A stretch of 42,512 nt of DNA from an uncultured Candidatus Pelagibacter sp. (GTDB taxonomy: Bacteria; Pseudomonadota; Alphaproteobacteria; Pelagibacterales; Pelagibacteraceae). Where the stretch lies: the NCBI GenBank assembly GCA_943841085.1, contig CALSWN010000042.1, positions 1 through 42,512 of the forward strand, read 5' to 3'. Below, one piece after another: positions 26,896-37,537 of the stretch. The notes below the pieces were generated by a model. It had not been told where the DNA came from. It saw only the letters and a program-made list of their open reading frames with translations, and ran no database searches. The position numbers were made by a program, and so were the translations under genes. Position 1 is the first letter of the stretch, and each line of letters starts with the position of its first letter.

Positions 26896-28109
26896 TGAGA
26901 TATATTGATAAAAAACTCACAATTGAAAAAGTTAAGATTAACGATATTGTAAAAAAATATGGCACCCCAACATACTGTTATTCGTATGGGCAGTTAAAAG
27001 AAAATATAAATAATTTTAAAAAAAGTTTTAACTCATTTTCACCATTAATATGCTTTGCAATTAAATCTAATACAAATGTAAGCCTGATAAGAGAAATAAA
27101 AAAACTAGGATTAGGTGCAGATGTTGTTTCTATTGGAGAATTAATGATGGCTTTAAAGGCTGGTATTGATCCAACAAAAATTGTTTTTTCTGGCGTAGGG
27201 AAAACAACAGCTGAGATAAGTTTTGCTATAGATAAAAAGATTTTATTAATAAATGCTGAGTCTAAAAGTGAAGTTATTGAAATTGAAAAAATTGCAAGAT
27301 TAAAAAAAAAAATAATTAACATAGGCATTAGGTTAAATCCCAATACAGATGCCAAAACGTTAAAACAAATTTCAACTGGTAAAAAAGAAAATAAATTTGG
27401 TGTTGGAGAAAAGACTTTTTTTAAGCTAGTTGATTATGCTAAATTTTCAAAAAATATTAACTTAAAATGTTTGAGTGTTCATATAGGAAGTCAAATTTTA
27501 GATTATAAGCCTTATCAAAAAATGCTAAATGTAGTAAATAGGATTATTAAAAAATGTAATCATAAGTTTGAATTTATTGATCTCGGTGGTGGAATGGGAA
27601 TATCTTATGAGCAAAATAATAAAAAGTTTAATTATCAAAAATTTAATGTGATCATCAAAAAATTTTTAAAAAATCATAAATCTAAAATAATATTTGAACC
27701 TGGAAGATCAATAGTTGGAAACATAGGTTATCTAATTTCAAAAGTGATCTATATAAAAGAAAATGAGAATAAAAATTTTATTATATTAGATGCTGCTATG
27801 AATGATCTTATGAGACCGGCATTGTATGGTGCCAATCATAGAACTCTACCTGCATTTAAAAAAAAAAAAATTTCAAAAAAAATTTATGAATTTGTAGGCC
27901 CAATTTGTGAAAGTACAGATAAGTTTACAGTCTTAAAAAAATTTCAAAAATTAGAAGAAAAAGACATTATTGTAATGTGCGATGTTGGTGCTTACGGAAT
28001 GTCATTAAGTTCAAATTATAATTTAAGACCAAAACCAGCCGAAATACTAATTAAAAGATCTAAAATCAATGTTATTAAAAAAAGACAAAAACTAATTGAT
28101 ATAATTTAG
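26895..28109 (+). CDS. lysA: Diaminopimelate decarboxylase
   Basis: TPTYCYSYGQLKENI, CFAIKSNTNVSLI, HIGSQILD, EPGRSIVGNIG, GPICESTDKF. Confidence 0.94.
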   Translation: MRYIDKKLTIEKVKINDIVKKYGTPTYCYSYGQLKENINNFKKSFNSFSPLICFAIKSNTNVSLIREIKKLGLGADVVSIGELMMALKAGIDPTKIVFSGVGKTTAEISFAIDKKILLINAESKSEVIEIEKIARLKKKIINIGIRLNPNTDAKTLKQISTGKKENKFGVGEKTFFKLVDYAKFSKNINLKCLSVHIGSQILDYKPYQKMLNVVNRIIKKCNHKFEFIDLGGGMGISYEQNNKKFNYQKFNVIIKKFLKNHKSKIIFEPGRSIVGNIGYLISKVIYIKENENKNFIILDAAMNDLMRPALYGANHRTLPAFKKKKISKKIYEFVGPICESTDKFTVLKKFQKLEEKDIIVMCDVGAYGMSLSSNYNLRPKPAEILIKRSKINVIKKRQKLIDII

Positions 28110-28117
28110 TTTTTGAA

Positions 28118-28822
28118 ATGATGATAAGAAACTTTTTATTTTCCGTATTTTTTTTTACAGGAATTATATTTATTTCTTTAATATTTCTCCCAGCACTTAT
28201 TTTACCAAAAAAAGTGGTTTTATTTGGTGGAAAAATTATGGGTCAATGGGCTTCATTTTGCCTACAATTTTTTTTATCTACAAAAATAATTATTAAAGGT
28301 AAAGAAAATATAGTTAAAGATAAAAAGTTTTTTATAGCAGCTTCACATCAATCAATGTTTGAAACTTTTTTTTTACAAACTATTTTTAATAGTCCCGTTT
28401 TTATTTTAAAGAAAGAATTATTAATGATACCTGTTTTTGGTTGGTATCTTAAAAAAATAGGCTCAATTTCCATTAAAAGAAATAGAATATCAAAAGATAA
28501 TCTTAATTTTTTTGATGATATTTCGAGACAAATCTTATCTTCAGACAGACCATTAATAATTTTTCCTCAGGGAACAAGATTACCGCCTGAAGACCGCACA
28601 TCTTTCAAAAAAGGTTCTGGTAGAATTTATGAAGAGCTAAATATTTCTTGTTTACCTGTTGCTATTAATTCGGGACATACTTGGCCTAAATATGGTCATA
28701 AAAAAATTAAAAACACTTTAACAGTTTCAATTTTAAAACCTATTGAGCCTGGATTAAAAAAAGAAATTTTTTTAAAAAAATTAGAGAATGATATTTATTC
28801 TGAGCTTGATGTTTTAAACTAA
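28118..28822 (+). CDS. plsC: 1-acyl-sn-glycerol-3-phosphate acyltransferase
   Basis: AASHQSMFETFF (HX4D-like variant), IIFPQGTRLPPEDRTSFKKG. Confidence 0.88.
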   Translation: MMIRNFLFSVFFFTGIIFISLIFLPALILPKKVVLFGGKIMGQWASFCLQFFLSTKIIIKGKENIVKDKKFFIAASHQSMFETFFLQTIFNSPVFILKKELLMIPVFGWYLKKIGSISIKRNRISKDNLNFFDDISRQILSSDRPLIIFPQGTRLPPEDRTSFKKGSGRIYEELNISCLPVAINSGHTWPKYGHKKIKNTLTVSILKPIEPGLKKEIFLKKLENDIYSELDVLN

Positions 28823-29931
28823 CCTTTCATTGGCATTACAACGAAAATACTATCAAAATCACCTGGATCTTTAATTAAAGCTGGAGAACTTGTATCATTA
28901 AAAAATATTTCAATTTTATCTCCATCTAACTGCGATGCAACATCAATTAAATATCGTGAATTAAAACTAATCTCCAAATCATGATCAAAACTTACATTTA
29001 AACTTTCTTTACCATCACCACTGTTAGCATTATTAACAGATAAATTTAAAACATCTTTTGATAAATTAAATTTAACACCATCTTTTTTATCTAATGAAAC
29101 AGAGGCAACTCTGTCAACAGAGTCTAAAAATAATTTTAGATCAATTTCTAATTTTTTTTTATTATTTTTTGGTATCACTTGAATGTAATTAGGAAACTTT
29201 CCATCAATTAGTTTTGATATTAAAATACTATTATTTAGTTCAAATTTAATTTTTGATTTTACATTTGAAATTTTAACATCACCGTCGTAACTCTCTAATA
29301 AAGAGCATAATTGAAATATAGTTTTTTTTGGTAAAATAATTGGTTCAAAATCAACTTTTTGGTCTAATTGAATTTTTGATATAGACATTCTGTGACTGTC
29401 AGTAGCTGCTGCAGTTAAAAAATTTTTATCTTCTATCTCTGTCTGATGAAAAAAAATTCCACTTAAATAATGTCTTGTTTCATCGTTAGAAACTGAAAAT
29501 TTACATTTATTTAATAATTTTAATAACTGTTTTGACTTTATTAAAAATTCATTTTGATTAAAGTTTTCATCCGTTAATGGAAATTCAGATGGACTCATGC
29601 AGTTAAGATTAAAAATTGACTTTTCAGACTCTACTTGCAATTTATTAACATCCGTTAAAGACAAATTGATTTTTTTTCCTGAAGAGAATTTTCTTATAAT
29701 ATCATAAATAGTTGATGAAGTTGTAGTTGTATTTCCCTCTTCAAGAATCTCTACATTATCAATCGTGTGAATAAATATTAAATCTAGGTCTGTTGCTGTA
29801 ATTGTTAAATTTGAATTGCCAACATTTAATAAAACATTTGACAAAATTGGCAGAGTACTTCTTTTTTCTATTACTCCTTGACAATAATTTAAGGCTTGTT
29901 GAAAATCTTGCTGATTTACGTTAAATTTCAT
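28819..29931 (-). CDS. dnaN: DNA polymerase III beta sliding clamp
   Basis: Clamp architecture; PILSNVLLNV, TDSHRMSISK, C-terminal FVVMPMKG. Confidence 0.95.
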   Translation of the reverse strand: MKFNVNQQDFQQALNYCQGVIEKRSTLPILSNVLLNVGNSNLTITATDLDLIFIHTIDNVEILEEGNTTTTSSTIYDIIRKFSSGKKINLSLTDVNKLQVESEKSIFNLNCMSPSEFPLTDENFNQNEFLIKSKQLLKLLNKCKFSVSNDETRHYLSGIFFHQTEIEDKNFLTAAATDSHRMSISKIQLDQKVDFEPIILPKKTIFQLCSLLESYDGDVKISNVKSKIKFELNNSILISKLIDGKFPNYIQVIPKNNKKKLEIDLKLFLDSVDRVASVSLDKKDGVKFNLSKDVLNLSVNNANSGDGKESLNVSFDHDLEISFNSRYLIDVASQLDGDKIEIFFNDTSSPALIKDPGDFDSIFVVMPMKG

Positions 29932-31333
29932 TTTCTTTATTGTATAGTATCTGATTTTTTAAATTATTAATATTGTTAGTCATTTCTAAATCATTTTCTT
30001 TAAGTTTTTCAATTGTTTTAACAGAATGTATGATTGTCGTATGATCTCTATTAGAAAATTCCCTGCCTATTTCTGGCAAAGATTTAGAGGTTAGAATTTT
30101 GGTTAAATAAATTGCAGTTTGCCTTGGTCTTACAAGATATCTTGATCTTCTGGAAGAAAGCATTTCATTTTTGCTTATTTTGAAAAATTTGCACACTGTA
30201 GTCTGTATCAAATCTATTGTTACTTTGTTTTCGCCTATATTTAATAAATCTTTTAATACCACCTTAACTTCAGACAAATTTGGAGATTTATCATATATTC
30301 TTGAAAAAGAGACTACTCTGTTAAGAGCTCCAACTAATTCTCTTATGCTTGTTTTTATTTCAGTACTAATAAATTTTTGTATTTCTTCGGAAATATTTAG
30401 TTGGTTAGCATAAAAACCATTAAGTTCCTCTGCTTTTTGTTTTACAATATTGTTTCTAAGTTCGGCATCTGGTTTTTGGATATCTACAACTAAACCACCA
30501 GCAAATCTTGATTTGATTCTGTCTTGAATTCTAGATAATTTATTTGGTGCTCTATCGGCAGAAATTATTATCTGAGACCCTTTATCTAACAGAGCATTAA
30601 ACGTATGAAAAAACTCTTCTTGCATTGCTTCTTTGCCATTCATAAATTGAATATCATCTATTAATAAAATATCTGTATTTCTAAAATATTCTTTAAATCT
30701 TACCATATCATTGGACTTAATTGATTTAACAAATTGATACATAAATCGTTCGGCAGAAATGAACATTACTTTATGTTTTTCTTTGAGTGAAAGTCCTATT
30801 GAATTTAATAAATGAGTTTTACCCATCCCTACACCACCATAAATGTAAAGAGGATTATAATGAGATATGTTTTCTGAAACTTTTAATGATGCTTCATACG
30901 CTAATTTGTTACTTTTTCCCGTTACAAAATTATCAAATCGTTTATTAGGATCAATTCTATTATACTGTAAATACGTATCTTTAATAAATGAAACATTTAC
31001 ATCTTTTTCATTTGATGAAATATTGTCTTTAACTGCGTGGTCTGTTTCTTTTTCTATAATCTTAAATTCAATTCTGGTTAAATCTTTTTTATATCTTTTT
31101 ATAATTTGTAAAATTTGGTCCAAATATCTTGAGGTTATCCAATCTCTAATAAATCTTGTTGACACAGAAAGCAGAACATAGTTGTTCATTTCTTCAATAA
31201 AATCTATTTTTCTAAGCCAGCTATCGTATATATCGGTTCCAAGCTTATTCTTCATGTCTCTTTGAATAAGAGACCAATCTATACCCTGTGAAGAAGTATT
31301 TTCTAAATTTTGAGTAATATTATTTATAGACAT
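29921..31333 (-). CDS. dnaA: Chromosomal replication initiator DnaA
   Basis: YGGVGMGKTHLLNSIG, DILLIDDIQFMNGKEAMQEEFFHTFN, C-terminal SNRDHTTIIHSVKTIE. Confidence 0.96.
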   Translation of the reverse strand: MSINNITQNLENTSSQGIDWSLIQRDMKNKLGTDIYDSWLRKIDFIEEMNNYVLLSVSTRFIRDWITSRYLDQILQIIKRYKKDLTRIEFKIIEKETDHAVKDNISSNEKDVNVSFIKDTYLQYNRIDPNKRFDNFVTGKSNKLAYEASLKVSENISHYNPLYIYGGVGMGKTHLLNSIGLSLKEKHKVMFISAERFMYQFVKSIKSNDMVRFKEYFRNTDILLIDDIQFMNGKEAMQEEFFHTFNALLDKGSQIIISADRAPNKLSRIQDRIKSRFAGGLVVDIQKPDAELRNNIVKQKAEELNGFYANQLNISEEIQKFISTEIKTSIRELVGALNRVVSFSRIYDKSPNLSEVKVVLKDLLNIGENKVTIDLIQTTVCKFFKISKNEMLSSRRSRYLVRPRQTAIYLTKILTSKSLPEIGREFSNRDHTTIIHSVKTIEKLKENDLEMTNNINNLKNQILYNKENEI

Positions 31334-31644
31334 AAACTTTTAGGAATAAACTCAGTTAGAAGCAAAATAAATTTTTTGCAATAAATTTTTTAAAAAAAAA
31401 TAATAAATATAAACTTTTTAAGTGAATCGTTTTTAACGAGAATAATTTTACAGTATTTTTTTTTAATTAATTTTGAATTATTATAAAAAATAGTTTGTAA
31501 AATTTAAAATCTGTGAATACAAATTTATAAGTAAAAAGATTGTTTTAATGATAAAATCTAGATGTAGTATAGATTGTCTTAAATTTTTTCTTATCTAGTA
31601 TGAATATATTTTTTTGAATTTTGTTAACAACTCTAGGTGGTTAT

Positions 31645-31905
31645 TTAGAGTGCAGAAATCTTCTTTGTTATTCTTGAAACATTCCTTGAAGCATTAGCTT
31701 TTTTAATAATTCCAGTCTTTGCAACTTTCATTAACTCCGAATTCAACTTGGGTAAGAATTTCAAAGCTTCAGCTTTCTTCTTATCTTCAAGTAAAAGGTT
31801 CATTTTCTTTATTGCATTTCTATATTTACTTCTACGAGCCTTATTAACTAAAGTTTGTGTAGTAATTCTCCTAATTCTTTTAATCGCTGATTTAGTGTTT
31901 GCCAT
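31645..31905 (-). CDS. rpsT: 30S ribosomal protein S20
   Basis: MANTKSAIKRIRRITTQTLVNKARRSKYRNAIKK. Confidence 0.95.
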   Translation of the reverse strand: MANTKSAIKRIRRITTQTLVNKARRSKYRNAIKKMNLLLEDKKKAEALKFLPKLNSELMKVAKTGIIKKANASRNVSRITKKISAL

Positions 31906-31955
31906 ATGCGCAGTGGTATAACTCGAGAACTTCTAGTGGTCAATAGAATAATTCT

Positions 31956-32819
31956 CTAATTTTGACAAGTATTGCAAAAAAAAGTTGACCTATTGGATAT
32001 GAATATTTTCTTAATCTTGCCAGTGCATTTCATTTTTGAACAATTTAGATTTTCTCTTTGATAAACCTTAAATTCTTTTTGAAAATTTCCACTTTTTCCA
32101 GAGATATTTCGAAAATCACGAATACTTGAGCCACCTTTTTTAATTGCATTATTAAGTACTACTCTTGAAAAATAAATAATTTTTCTGCATTCTTTTTGGT
32201 TTAGTTTCATTGCACATTTTTTTGGATTAATTTTACTTAAAAATAAAATTTCACTCGCATAAATATTTCCAATTCCAGATACAAATTTTTGATCTATTAA
32301 AAAACTTTTAATATCTTTTCTTTTATTTAAAAAATATTTTAATACATATTTTAAATTAAATTTTTTTGATAATGGTTCAGGTCCTAAATGACTAAATCTA
32401 TTTATAAGATCTTTTTGATTTTCTATAAATTTAAAAAATCCAAATCGTCTAGGATCATTATATATAATGCTTAAATCATGAAATTGTATTTCAACATGAT
32501 TATGTTTTAATGGAAGTCCCGGTGAATTATAAAAACTAGTATTGGTAAAATTATTATGATTATTTTTGTTTATTAAATGAACAGTGCCCGACATACCAAG
32601 ATGAATTAAACAAAAGGATTTATCTGAAAAATTCAAAATCAAATACTTTGAAAATCTAGTTACTTTACTTATAATTTTATTTTTTAATAGTTTTTCGAAT
32701 TTTAAAGGAATTTTTAACCGCAGGTTTCTGTTTTTGATTATTACTTTTTTGATTTTTTTGTATTTTATTTTTTTAGCTAGAGATTGCTTTACTATTTCTA
32801 CTTCTGGTAATTCTGGCAT
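31956..32819 (-). CDS. mutM: Formamidopyrimidine-DNA glycosylase
   Basis: MPELPEVEIVKQSL; GIGNIYASEILF; GGSSIRDF; C-terminal zinc finger. Confidence 0.95.
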   Translation of the reverse strand: MPELPEVEIVKQSLAKKIKYKKIKKVIIKNRNLRLKIPLKFEKLLKNKIISKVTRFSKYLILNFSDKSFCLIHLGMSGTVHLINKNNHNNFTNTSFYNSPGLPLKHNHVEIQFHDLSIIYNDPRRFGFFKFIENQKDLINRFSHLGPEPLSKKFNLKYVLKYFLNKRKDIKSFLIDQKFVSGIGNIYASEILFLSKINPKKCAMKLNQKECRKIIYFSRVVLNNAIKKGGSSIRDFRNISGKSGNFQKEFKVYQRENLNCSKMKCTGKIKKIFISNRSTFFCNTCQN

Positions 32820-32854
32820 TTGATACTATATTATCAATAAATAATAAATTTAAT

Positions 32855-33559
32855 ATGCAACAATATCTCCAAAATAAAAAAGGCCTTGTTCAAAGTGTCT
32901 TTGATAGTGTCTACGATAAATATGACTTAATGAATGATTTTATGTCTTTAGGAATTCATAGAATTTGGAAAAAAGATTTATTGCAATTAATGAATCCCTC
33001 AAGAGATAAAACTTTAATTGATGTTGCTTGTGGAACTGGTGATATTGTTAAACTTTTTTTAGACTTAACTGATAATAAAAGTAAAATTTTTTGTGTAGAT
33101 CCAAACAAAGGAATGATCAATAAAGGCAAAACAAAATTAAATTTATATAAAAATATTGATTGGATAACTGCTCCAGCAGAAAAATTGCCTATTAAGAATA
33201 GTTCTTGTGATTATTACACAATTAGTTTTGGACTACGTAATGTCAAGAACCTCAATAAAGCACTGTCAGAAGCATATCGTGTTTTAAAACCAGGTGGCAG
33301 ATATTTGTGTTTAGAATTTTCAAAAATTCAGAACTCAAATCTAGATTTTATCTATAAAAATTATTCAAAGCTTATTCCTTTGATAGGAAAAGCTGTTGTG
33401 GGACAAAAAAAACCTTATGATTATTTAATTAAAAGTATTGATGAGTTTATAAATCAGGAAGATTTAATTTATTTAATGCAAAAAAATAAATTTAAAAATT
33501 GTACTTACAGAAATTTATCTGGTGGAATTGTAGCGATTCACTCTGGTTGGAAAGTCTAA
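32855..33559 (+). CDS. ubiE: Ubiquinone/menaquinone biosynthesis methyltransferase
   Basis: VFDSVYDKYDLMNDFMSLGIHRIWKKD, DVACGTGDIV, SFGLRNV. Confidence 0.95.
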   Translation: MQQYLQNKKGLVQSVFDSVYDKYDLMNDFMSLGIHRIWKKDLLQLMNPSRDKTLIDVACGTGDIVKLFLDLTDNKSKIFCVDPNKGMINKGKTKLNLYKNIDWITAPAEKLPIKNSSCDYYTISFGLRNVKNLNKALSEAYRVLKPGGRYLCLEFSKIQNSNLDFIYKNYSKLIPLIGKAVVGQKKPYDYLIKSIDEFINQEDLIYLMQKNKFKNCTYRNLSGGIVAIHSGWKV

Positions 33560-35127
33560 TGCTTAAAAAATTATTTTTATTATTTAAGTTAGGAAGAAAA
33601 TTGGCAAAATCTGATGCGTTATCCATTGTTTCTAAATTCCAAAAACCACCTTTAGCTATTAAGGTTTTATTCCAAATACTTTCTTTTTCTTTCACCACTC
33701 CTGATAAATCAAGCCTCAATCAGAATGAAGGGGAAAAACTTTCTAAATCTTTGCAATCTATGGGAACCACTTTTATTAAATTGGGTCAATTTTTAGTTAC
33801 CAGACCTGATATTATTGGAGATGAATTAGCAAAGCAATTAGAAGGTTTACAAGATAGGTTACCAGCTTTTTCTTTATCAGAAGCAGAATCAATAATTAAA
33901 AAAGATTTAGGAATGGAAACTTTTAATTCGATAATTGATTTGAGTGAACCTGTTGCTGCAGCATCGATAGCACAAGTGCATAAAGCTAAGATAAATGATG
34001 AGGGCACAATAAAAGATGTTGCTATTAAAATATTAAGACCTGATATTAAAAAAATATTTAATGAAGAAATAGATGCTTTAATGCTTTTTGCCTTTATAGT
34101 TGAGTCATTCATTAAAAAAACAAAACGTTTAAAATTAGTAGAAGTTGTTTTTTTACTTAAAGAAATAACTAATTTAGAAATGGATTTGAGATTTGAAGCA
34201 GCAGCAGCAAATGAATATGCTGAAAATACAAAAAATGATATGGGTTTTAGAGTACCTACTATATATTGGAATTTTACCAGCGAAAATGTAATGACACTTG
34301 ATTGGGTTGAAGGTGTTTCTATTCGTGAAACTGAAAATTTACAAAAAAGAAATATTGATACCAAAAGAATTGCATCTGATATCATTCAACATTTTTTAAG
34401 ACATGCCGTAAGAGATGGATTTTTTCATGCAGATATGCATCAAGGAAATATATTCATTGATAAAAATGGTCTAATTGTCCCAATAGATTTTGGTATAATG
34501 GGTAGGTTAGACAATCTAAGTAAAAGGTTCTTAGCTGAAATTTTATTTGGTTTCATTCAACGAGATTATAAAAAAGTCGCTGAAGTGCATTTAGTTGCCG
34601 GTCTTGTTCCAAAGGATGTACCAGTAAGTGATTTAGCACAAGCATTAAGATCAATTGGTGAACCAATTTTTGGACAATCTGTAAAAGATATTTCTGGAGG
34701 CAAGTTATTAAAACAACTTTTTGATGTAACAGAGAAATTTAATATGCAAACCCAGCCTCAATTATTAATGTTACAAAAAACAATGGTTGTTGTTGAGGGT
34801 GTTGCTAGAAAATTAAATCCTGATACCAATATATGGAAAACTTCAAAACCAATCTTGGAAAACTGGTTAATAGAGACAAAAGATCCAATAAACACGCTTA
34901 ATGAAAGTTTAAAAACTACAACTGAAGTAATTAAAAGATTGCCTGATTTTCCTGAAGTAATGGATAAAGCTAATCAAGCACTAACGTTTTTAGCAAGTGG
35001 CCAGATCCCTCAAAACTCTAATTCATTTACAGCACTAAATGAAAAGAGATCTGAAATGATTGCGTTTAGAAATCAGTCTATTGTTGGCTTATTACTGCTT
35101 GTAATTTTTGGTCTATTAGTATTTTAA
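33559..35127 (+). CDS. ubiB: UbiB/ABC1-family ubiquinone biosynthesis kinase-like protein
   Basis: GTTFIKLGQFLVTRPDIIG, AAASIAQVHKA, DGFFHADMHQGNIF, DFGIMGRL. Start set to the ATG overlapping the ubiE stop rather than the track's 33499. Confidence 0.93.
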   Translation: MLKKLFLLFKLGRKLAKSDALSIVSKFQKPPLAIKVLFQILSFSFTTPDKSSLNQNEGEKLSKSLQSMGTTFIKLGQFLVTRPDIIGDELAKQLEGLQDRLPAFSLSEAESIIKKDLGMETFNSIIDLSEPVAAASIAQVHKAKINDEGTIKDVAIKILRPDIKKIFNEEIDALMLFAFIVESFIKKTKRLKLVEVVFLLKEITNLEMDLRFEAAAANEYAENTKNDMGFRVPTIYWNFTSENVMTLDWVEGVSIRETENLQKRNIDTKRIASDIIQHFLRHAVRDGFFHADMHQGNIFIDKNGLIVPIDFGIMGRLDNLSKRFLAEILFGFIQRDYKKVAEVHLVAGLVPKDVPVSDLAQALRSIGEPIFGQSVKDISGGKLLKQLFDVTEKFNMQTQPQLLMLQKTMVVVEGVARKLNPDTNIWKTSKPILENWLIETKDPINTLNESLKTTTEVIKRLPDFPEVMDKANQALTFLASGQIPQNSNSFTALNEKRSEMIAFRNQSIVGLLLLVIFGLLVF

Positions 35128-35135
35128 TTTGCACA

Positions 35136-36341
35136 ATGAATAGTTTATTAAAAAAAAAAATACTTTTAATAATATGTGGTGGTATCTCAGCTTATAAAAG
35201 CTTGGAACTGATTAGATCATTGAAGAAGCAAGGGTCAGAGGTTAAAACCATTCTCACTAAAAATGCTAAACAGTTTGTAACCTCTTTATCAGTAGTTTCA
35301 CTTTCTGGAGAAAAAGTTTACGATGACCTTTTTAATCCAGAAAATGAGGCAGAAATGGATCATATTGCATTATCAAGGTGGGCTGACTTGATTCTTGTTG
35401 CTCCAGCTACTGCAAATACTATCTCAAAATTAAGCTCAGGTTTTTCAGATGATCTTGCTTCAACAGTAATTTTAGCCTCTGATAAAGATATATTTTTAGC
35501 ACCTGCGATGAATGTTAGAATGTGGGAACATCCATCAACTAAAGAAAATCTTAATAAATTAAAATCTTTTGGTTATAATATAATTGGTCCAGAAATTGGG
35601 GATATGGCATGTGGAGAGTTTGGGGAAGGTAAAATGACTGAGCCAAATGATATTGTTCAGAAAATTGATTTATATTTTTATGAAATAAATAAAAATAATA
35701 AATTAAAAGCATTAGTGACTGCCGGACCAACTAACGAGTATATTGACCCTGTGAGATTCATAACTAATAAATCTTCTGGAAAGCAAGGATATGCTATTGC
35801 AAAATCACTATCTAAAAATGGATTTCAAACAACCCTAATTTCTGGTCCTACAAATCTTAAAGTTGATAGTAATATAAATTTGATCGAAGTGGAAACAGCA
35901 GACCAAATGTTTAAAGCTACACAGGATAATTTGCCTGTAGATGTCGCAATCTTTTCAGCTGCGGTTGCAGACTTTAAAATTACAAAACAAAATAATAATA
36001 AAATAAAAAAACAAGATAATTTACATTTAGAGCTTGAAAAAAATATTGATATTTTAAATTATATATCAAAACATAATTCTCTACGACCAAAACTGGTTAT
36101 TGGATTTGCTGCCGAAACCAACAATATTGAAACCAACGCCAAAAAAAAACTAACAGAAAAAAGTTGTGATTGGATAGTTGCAAACGATGTCTCAAATAAA
36201 TCTATTGGATTTAACTCTGATTTTAATGAGGTTTCAATTTTTTATAGAAATAATGACATTAAAGATGAAAAACTTAAGATAAAAAGTAAATCAGAAATTT
36301 CTGATGAAATAGTAAACAGAGTTATAAAACAACTTAATTAA
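35136..36341 (+). CDS. coaBC: Bifunctional phosphopantothenoylcysteine decarboxylase/phosphopantothenate-cysteine ligase
   Basis: ICGGISAYKSLELIRSL, APAMNVRMWEHPST, TAGPTNEYIDPVRFITNKSSGKQGYAIA. Confidence 0.95.
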   Translation: MNSLLKKKILLIICGGISAYKSLELIRSLKKQGSEVKTILTKNAKQFVTSLSVVSLSGEKVYDDLFNPENEAEMDHIALSRWADLILVAPATANTISKLSSGFSDDLASTVILASDKDIFLAPAMNVRMWEHPSTKENLNKLKSFGYNIIGPEIGDMACGEFGEGKMTEPNDIVQKIDLYFYEINKNNKLKALVTAGPTNEYIDPVRFITNKSSGKQGYAIAKSLSKNGFQTTLISGPTNLKVDSNINLIEVETADQMFKATQDNLPVDVAIFSAAVADFKITKQNNNKIKKQDNLHLELEKNIDILNYISKHNSLRPKLVIGFAAETNNIETNAKKKLTEKSCDWIVANDVSNKSIGFNSDFNEVSIFYRNNDIKDEKLKIKSKSEISDEIVNRVIKQLN

Positions 36342-36347
36342 AATTTA

Positions 36348-36785
36348 GTGACAAAAGTATTAATAAAAAGATTAAACTCTAATGTAGAACTGCCTACTTA
36401 TAAAACTAAAGGTGCATCTGGGATGGATTTAATGGCTTGTATTCAAGGATCAATCAAAATACCACCTAATAGCTCATATTTGGTTCCCACAGGTCTCTCA
36501 ATGGCGTTTTCAGCGGATTACGAAGTTCAAATACGTCCTCGCTCTGGTCTAGCTGCAAAAAATAATATCACAGTTTTAAATACACCCGGAACTATCGATA
36601 GTGACTACAGAGGTGAAATAAAAGTTATTCTGTTTAATCATGGCACTGAGGATTTTTTAATTAACAACAAAGACAGAATAGCACAAATGATTTTAGTGCC
36701 TGTTATTAAAATGAATTTAGAGGAAACAGACAGTTTGCCTGATAGCATAAGAGGTGAGGGCGGGTTTGGTTCTACAGGAAAATGA
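36348..36785 (+). CDS. dut: dUTP diphosphatase (GTG start)
   Basis: GASGMDLMA, RPRSGLAAKNNITVLNTPGTIDSDYRGE, RGEGGFGSTG. Confidence 0.95.
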   Translation: MTKVLIKRLNSNVELPTYKTKGASGMDLMACIQGSIKIPPNSSYLVPTGLSMAFSADYEVQIRPRSGLAAKNNITVLNTPGTIDSDYRGEIKVILFNHGTEDFLINNKDRIAQMILVPVIKMNLEETDSLPDSIRGEGGFGSTGK

Positions 36786-37537
36786 ATAGCCAATTAAATA
36801 AAAGTTTAATTGAAAGATTTTCAAGACAAATTATTCTAAAAGATATTGGTACCATTGGTCAAAAAAAAATTTTAGCCTCAAAAGTCTTGATTATCGGTGT
36901 GGGAGGATTAGGGTCTCCTGTTGCAGAATTTCTTTCACGGGCTGGAGTTGGTACAATAGGAATTGTGGACAACGACAAAGTTAGTCTCTCTAATTTACAT
37001 CGACAAAGTCTTTATACATCATTAAGCATAGGAAAACTTAAAGTTAAAATAGCAAAAGAAGAAATAAAAAAAATTAACAATAATATAAAAGTTAAAACTT
37101 ATAGGTTTAGATTAGACAGTAAAAATTTAAAAAAAATTATTAGTGATTATGACTATATAGTTGACGGAACTGACAACTTTAAAACTAAATTTTTATTAAA
37201 TGATTTTTGTCTTAAATTTAGAAAAATTCTAGTGACTGGAGCAATAAGTAAATTTGATGGACATATATTTACTTTTAATTTTGAAAATAAAAAAATTCCT
37301 TGTTTAAGATGCTTTTTTCAAGAGTCTAACATTGAGGATGATTTACTAAATTGTGAGTCAGAAGGTATTCTTGGAACTGTTGCAGGAATAATTGGTTCAA
37401 TTCAAGCAAACGAAATATTAAAAAAAATATTGAATATTGGAAAGGGGCTTGATGGATATATCTTAATATTAGATCTACTCAATTTAAATTTTAGAAAAGT
37501 TAAATTAAAAAAAAGAAAAAATTGTTTTTGCAAATGA
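36782..37537 (+). CDS. MoeB/ThiF/HesA-family adenylyltransferase (E1-like)
   Basis: RFSRQIILKDIGTIGQKKI, VGGLGSPVAEFLSRAGVGTIGIVDND, SNLHRQSLY, DGTDNFKTKFLLND. Confidence 0.92.
   Translation: MNSQLNKSLIERFSRQIILKDIGTIGQKKILASKVLIIGVGGLGSPVAEFLSRAGVGTIGIVDNDKVSLSNLHRQSLYTSLSIGKLKVKIAKEEIKKINNNIKVKTYRFRLDSKNLKKIISDYDYIVDGTDNFKTKFLLNDFCLKFRKILVTGAISKFDGHIFTFNFENKKIPCLRCFFQESNIEDDLLNCESEGILGTVAGIIGSIQANEILKKILNIGKGLDGYILILDLLNLNFRKVKLKKRKNCFCK

Noticed and set aside
26978-27355. 125-aa minus-strand ORF inside lysA, and similar antisense ORFs elsewhere in the track (e.g. 698-904, 4530-4856, 15544-15780, 30867-31181, 40962-41165)
   Set aside because: All lie antisense within clearly conserved genes and show no recognisable domain or separate promoter.
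31334-31644. dnaA-rpsT intergenic region as oriC
   Set aside because: AT-rich and next to dnaA, but I see no cluster of canonical DnaA boxes (only a weak TGTGAATAC). Alphaproteobacterial origins are often not beside dnaA. GC-skew analysis of the full chromosome would be needed.
33499-33558. N-terminal extension MYLQKFIWWNCSDSLWLES of the ubiB ORF
   Set aside because: Overlaps the conserved ubiE C-terminus in another frame; ATG at 33559 overlapping the ubiE stop is the plausible start.
33786-34385. 199-aa minus-strand ORF inside ubiB
   Set aside because: Fully antisense to a well-conserved UbiB; composition is that of reverse-complemented coding sequence.
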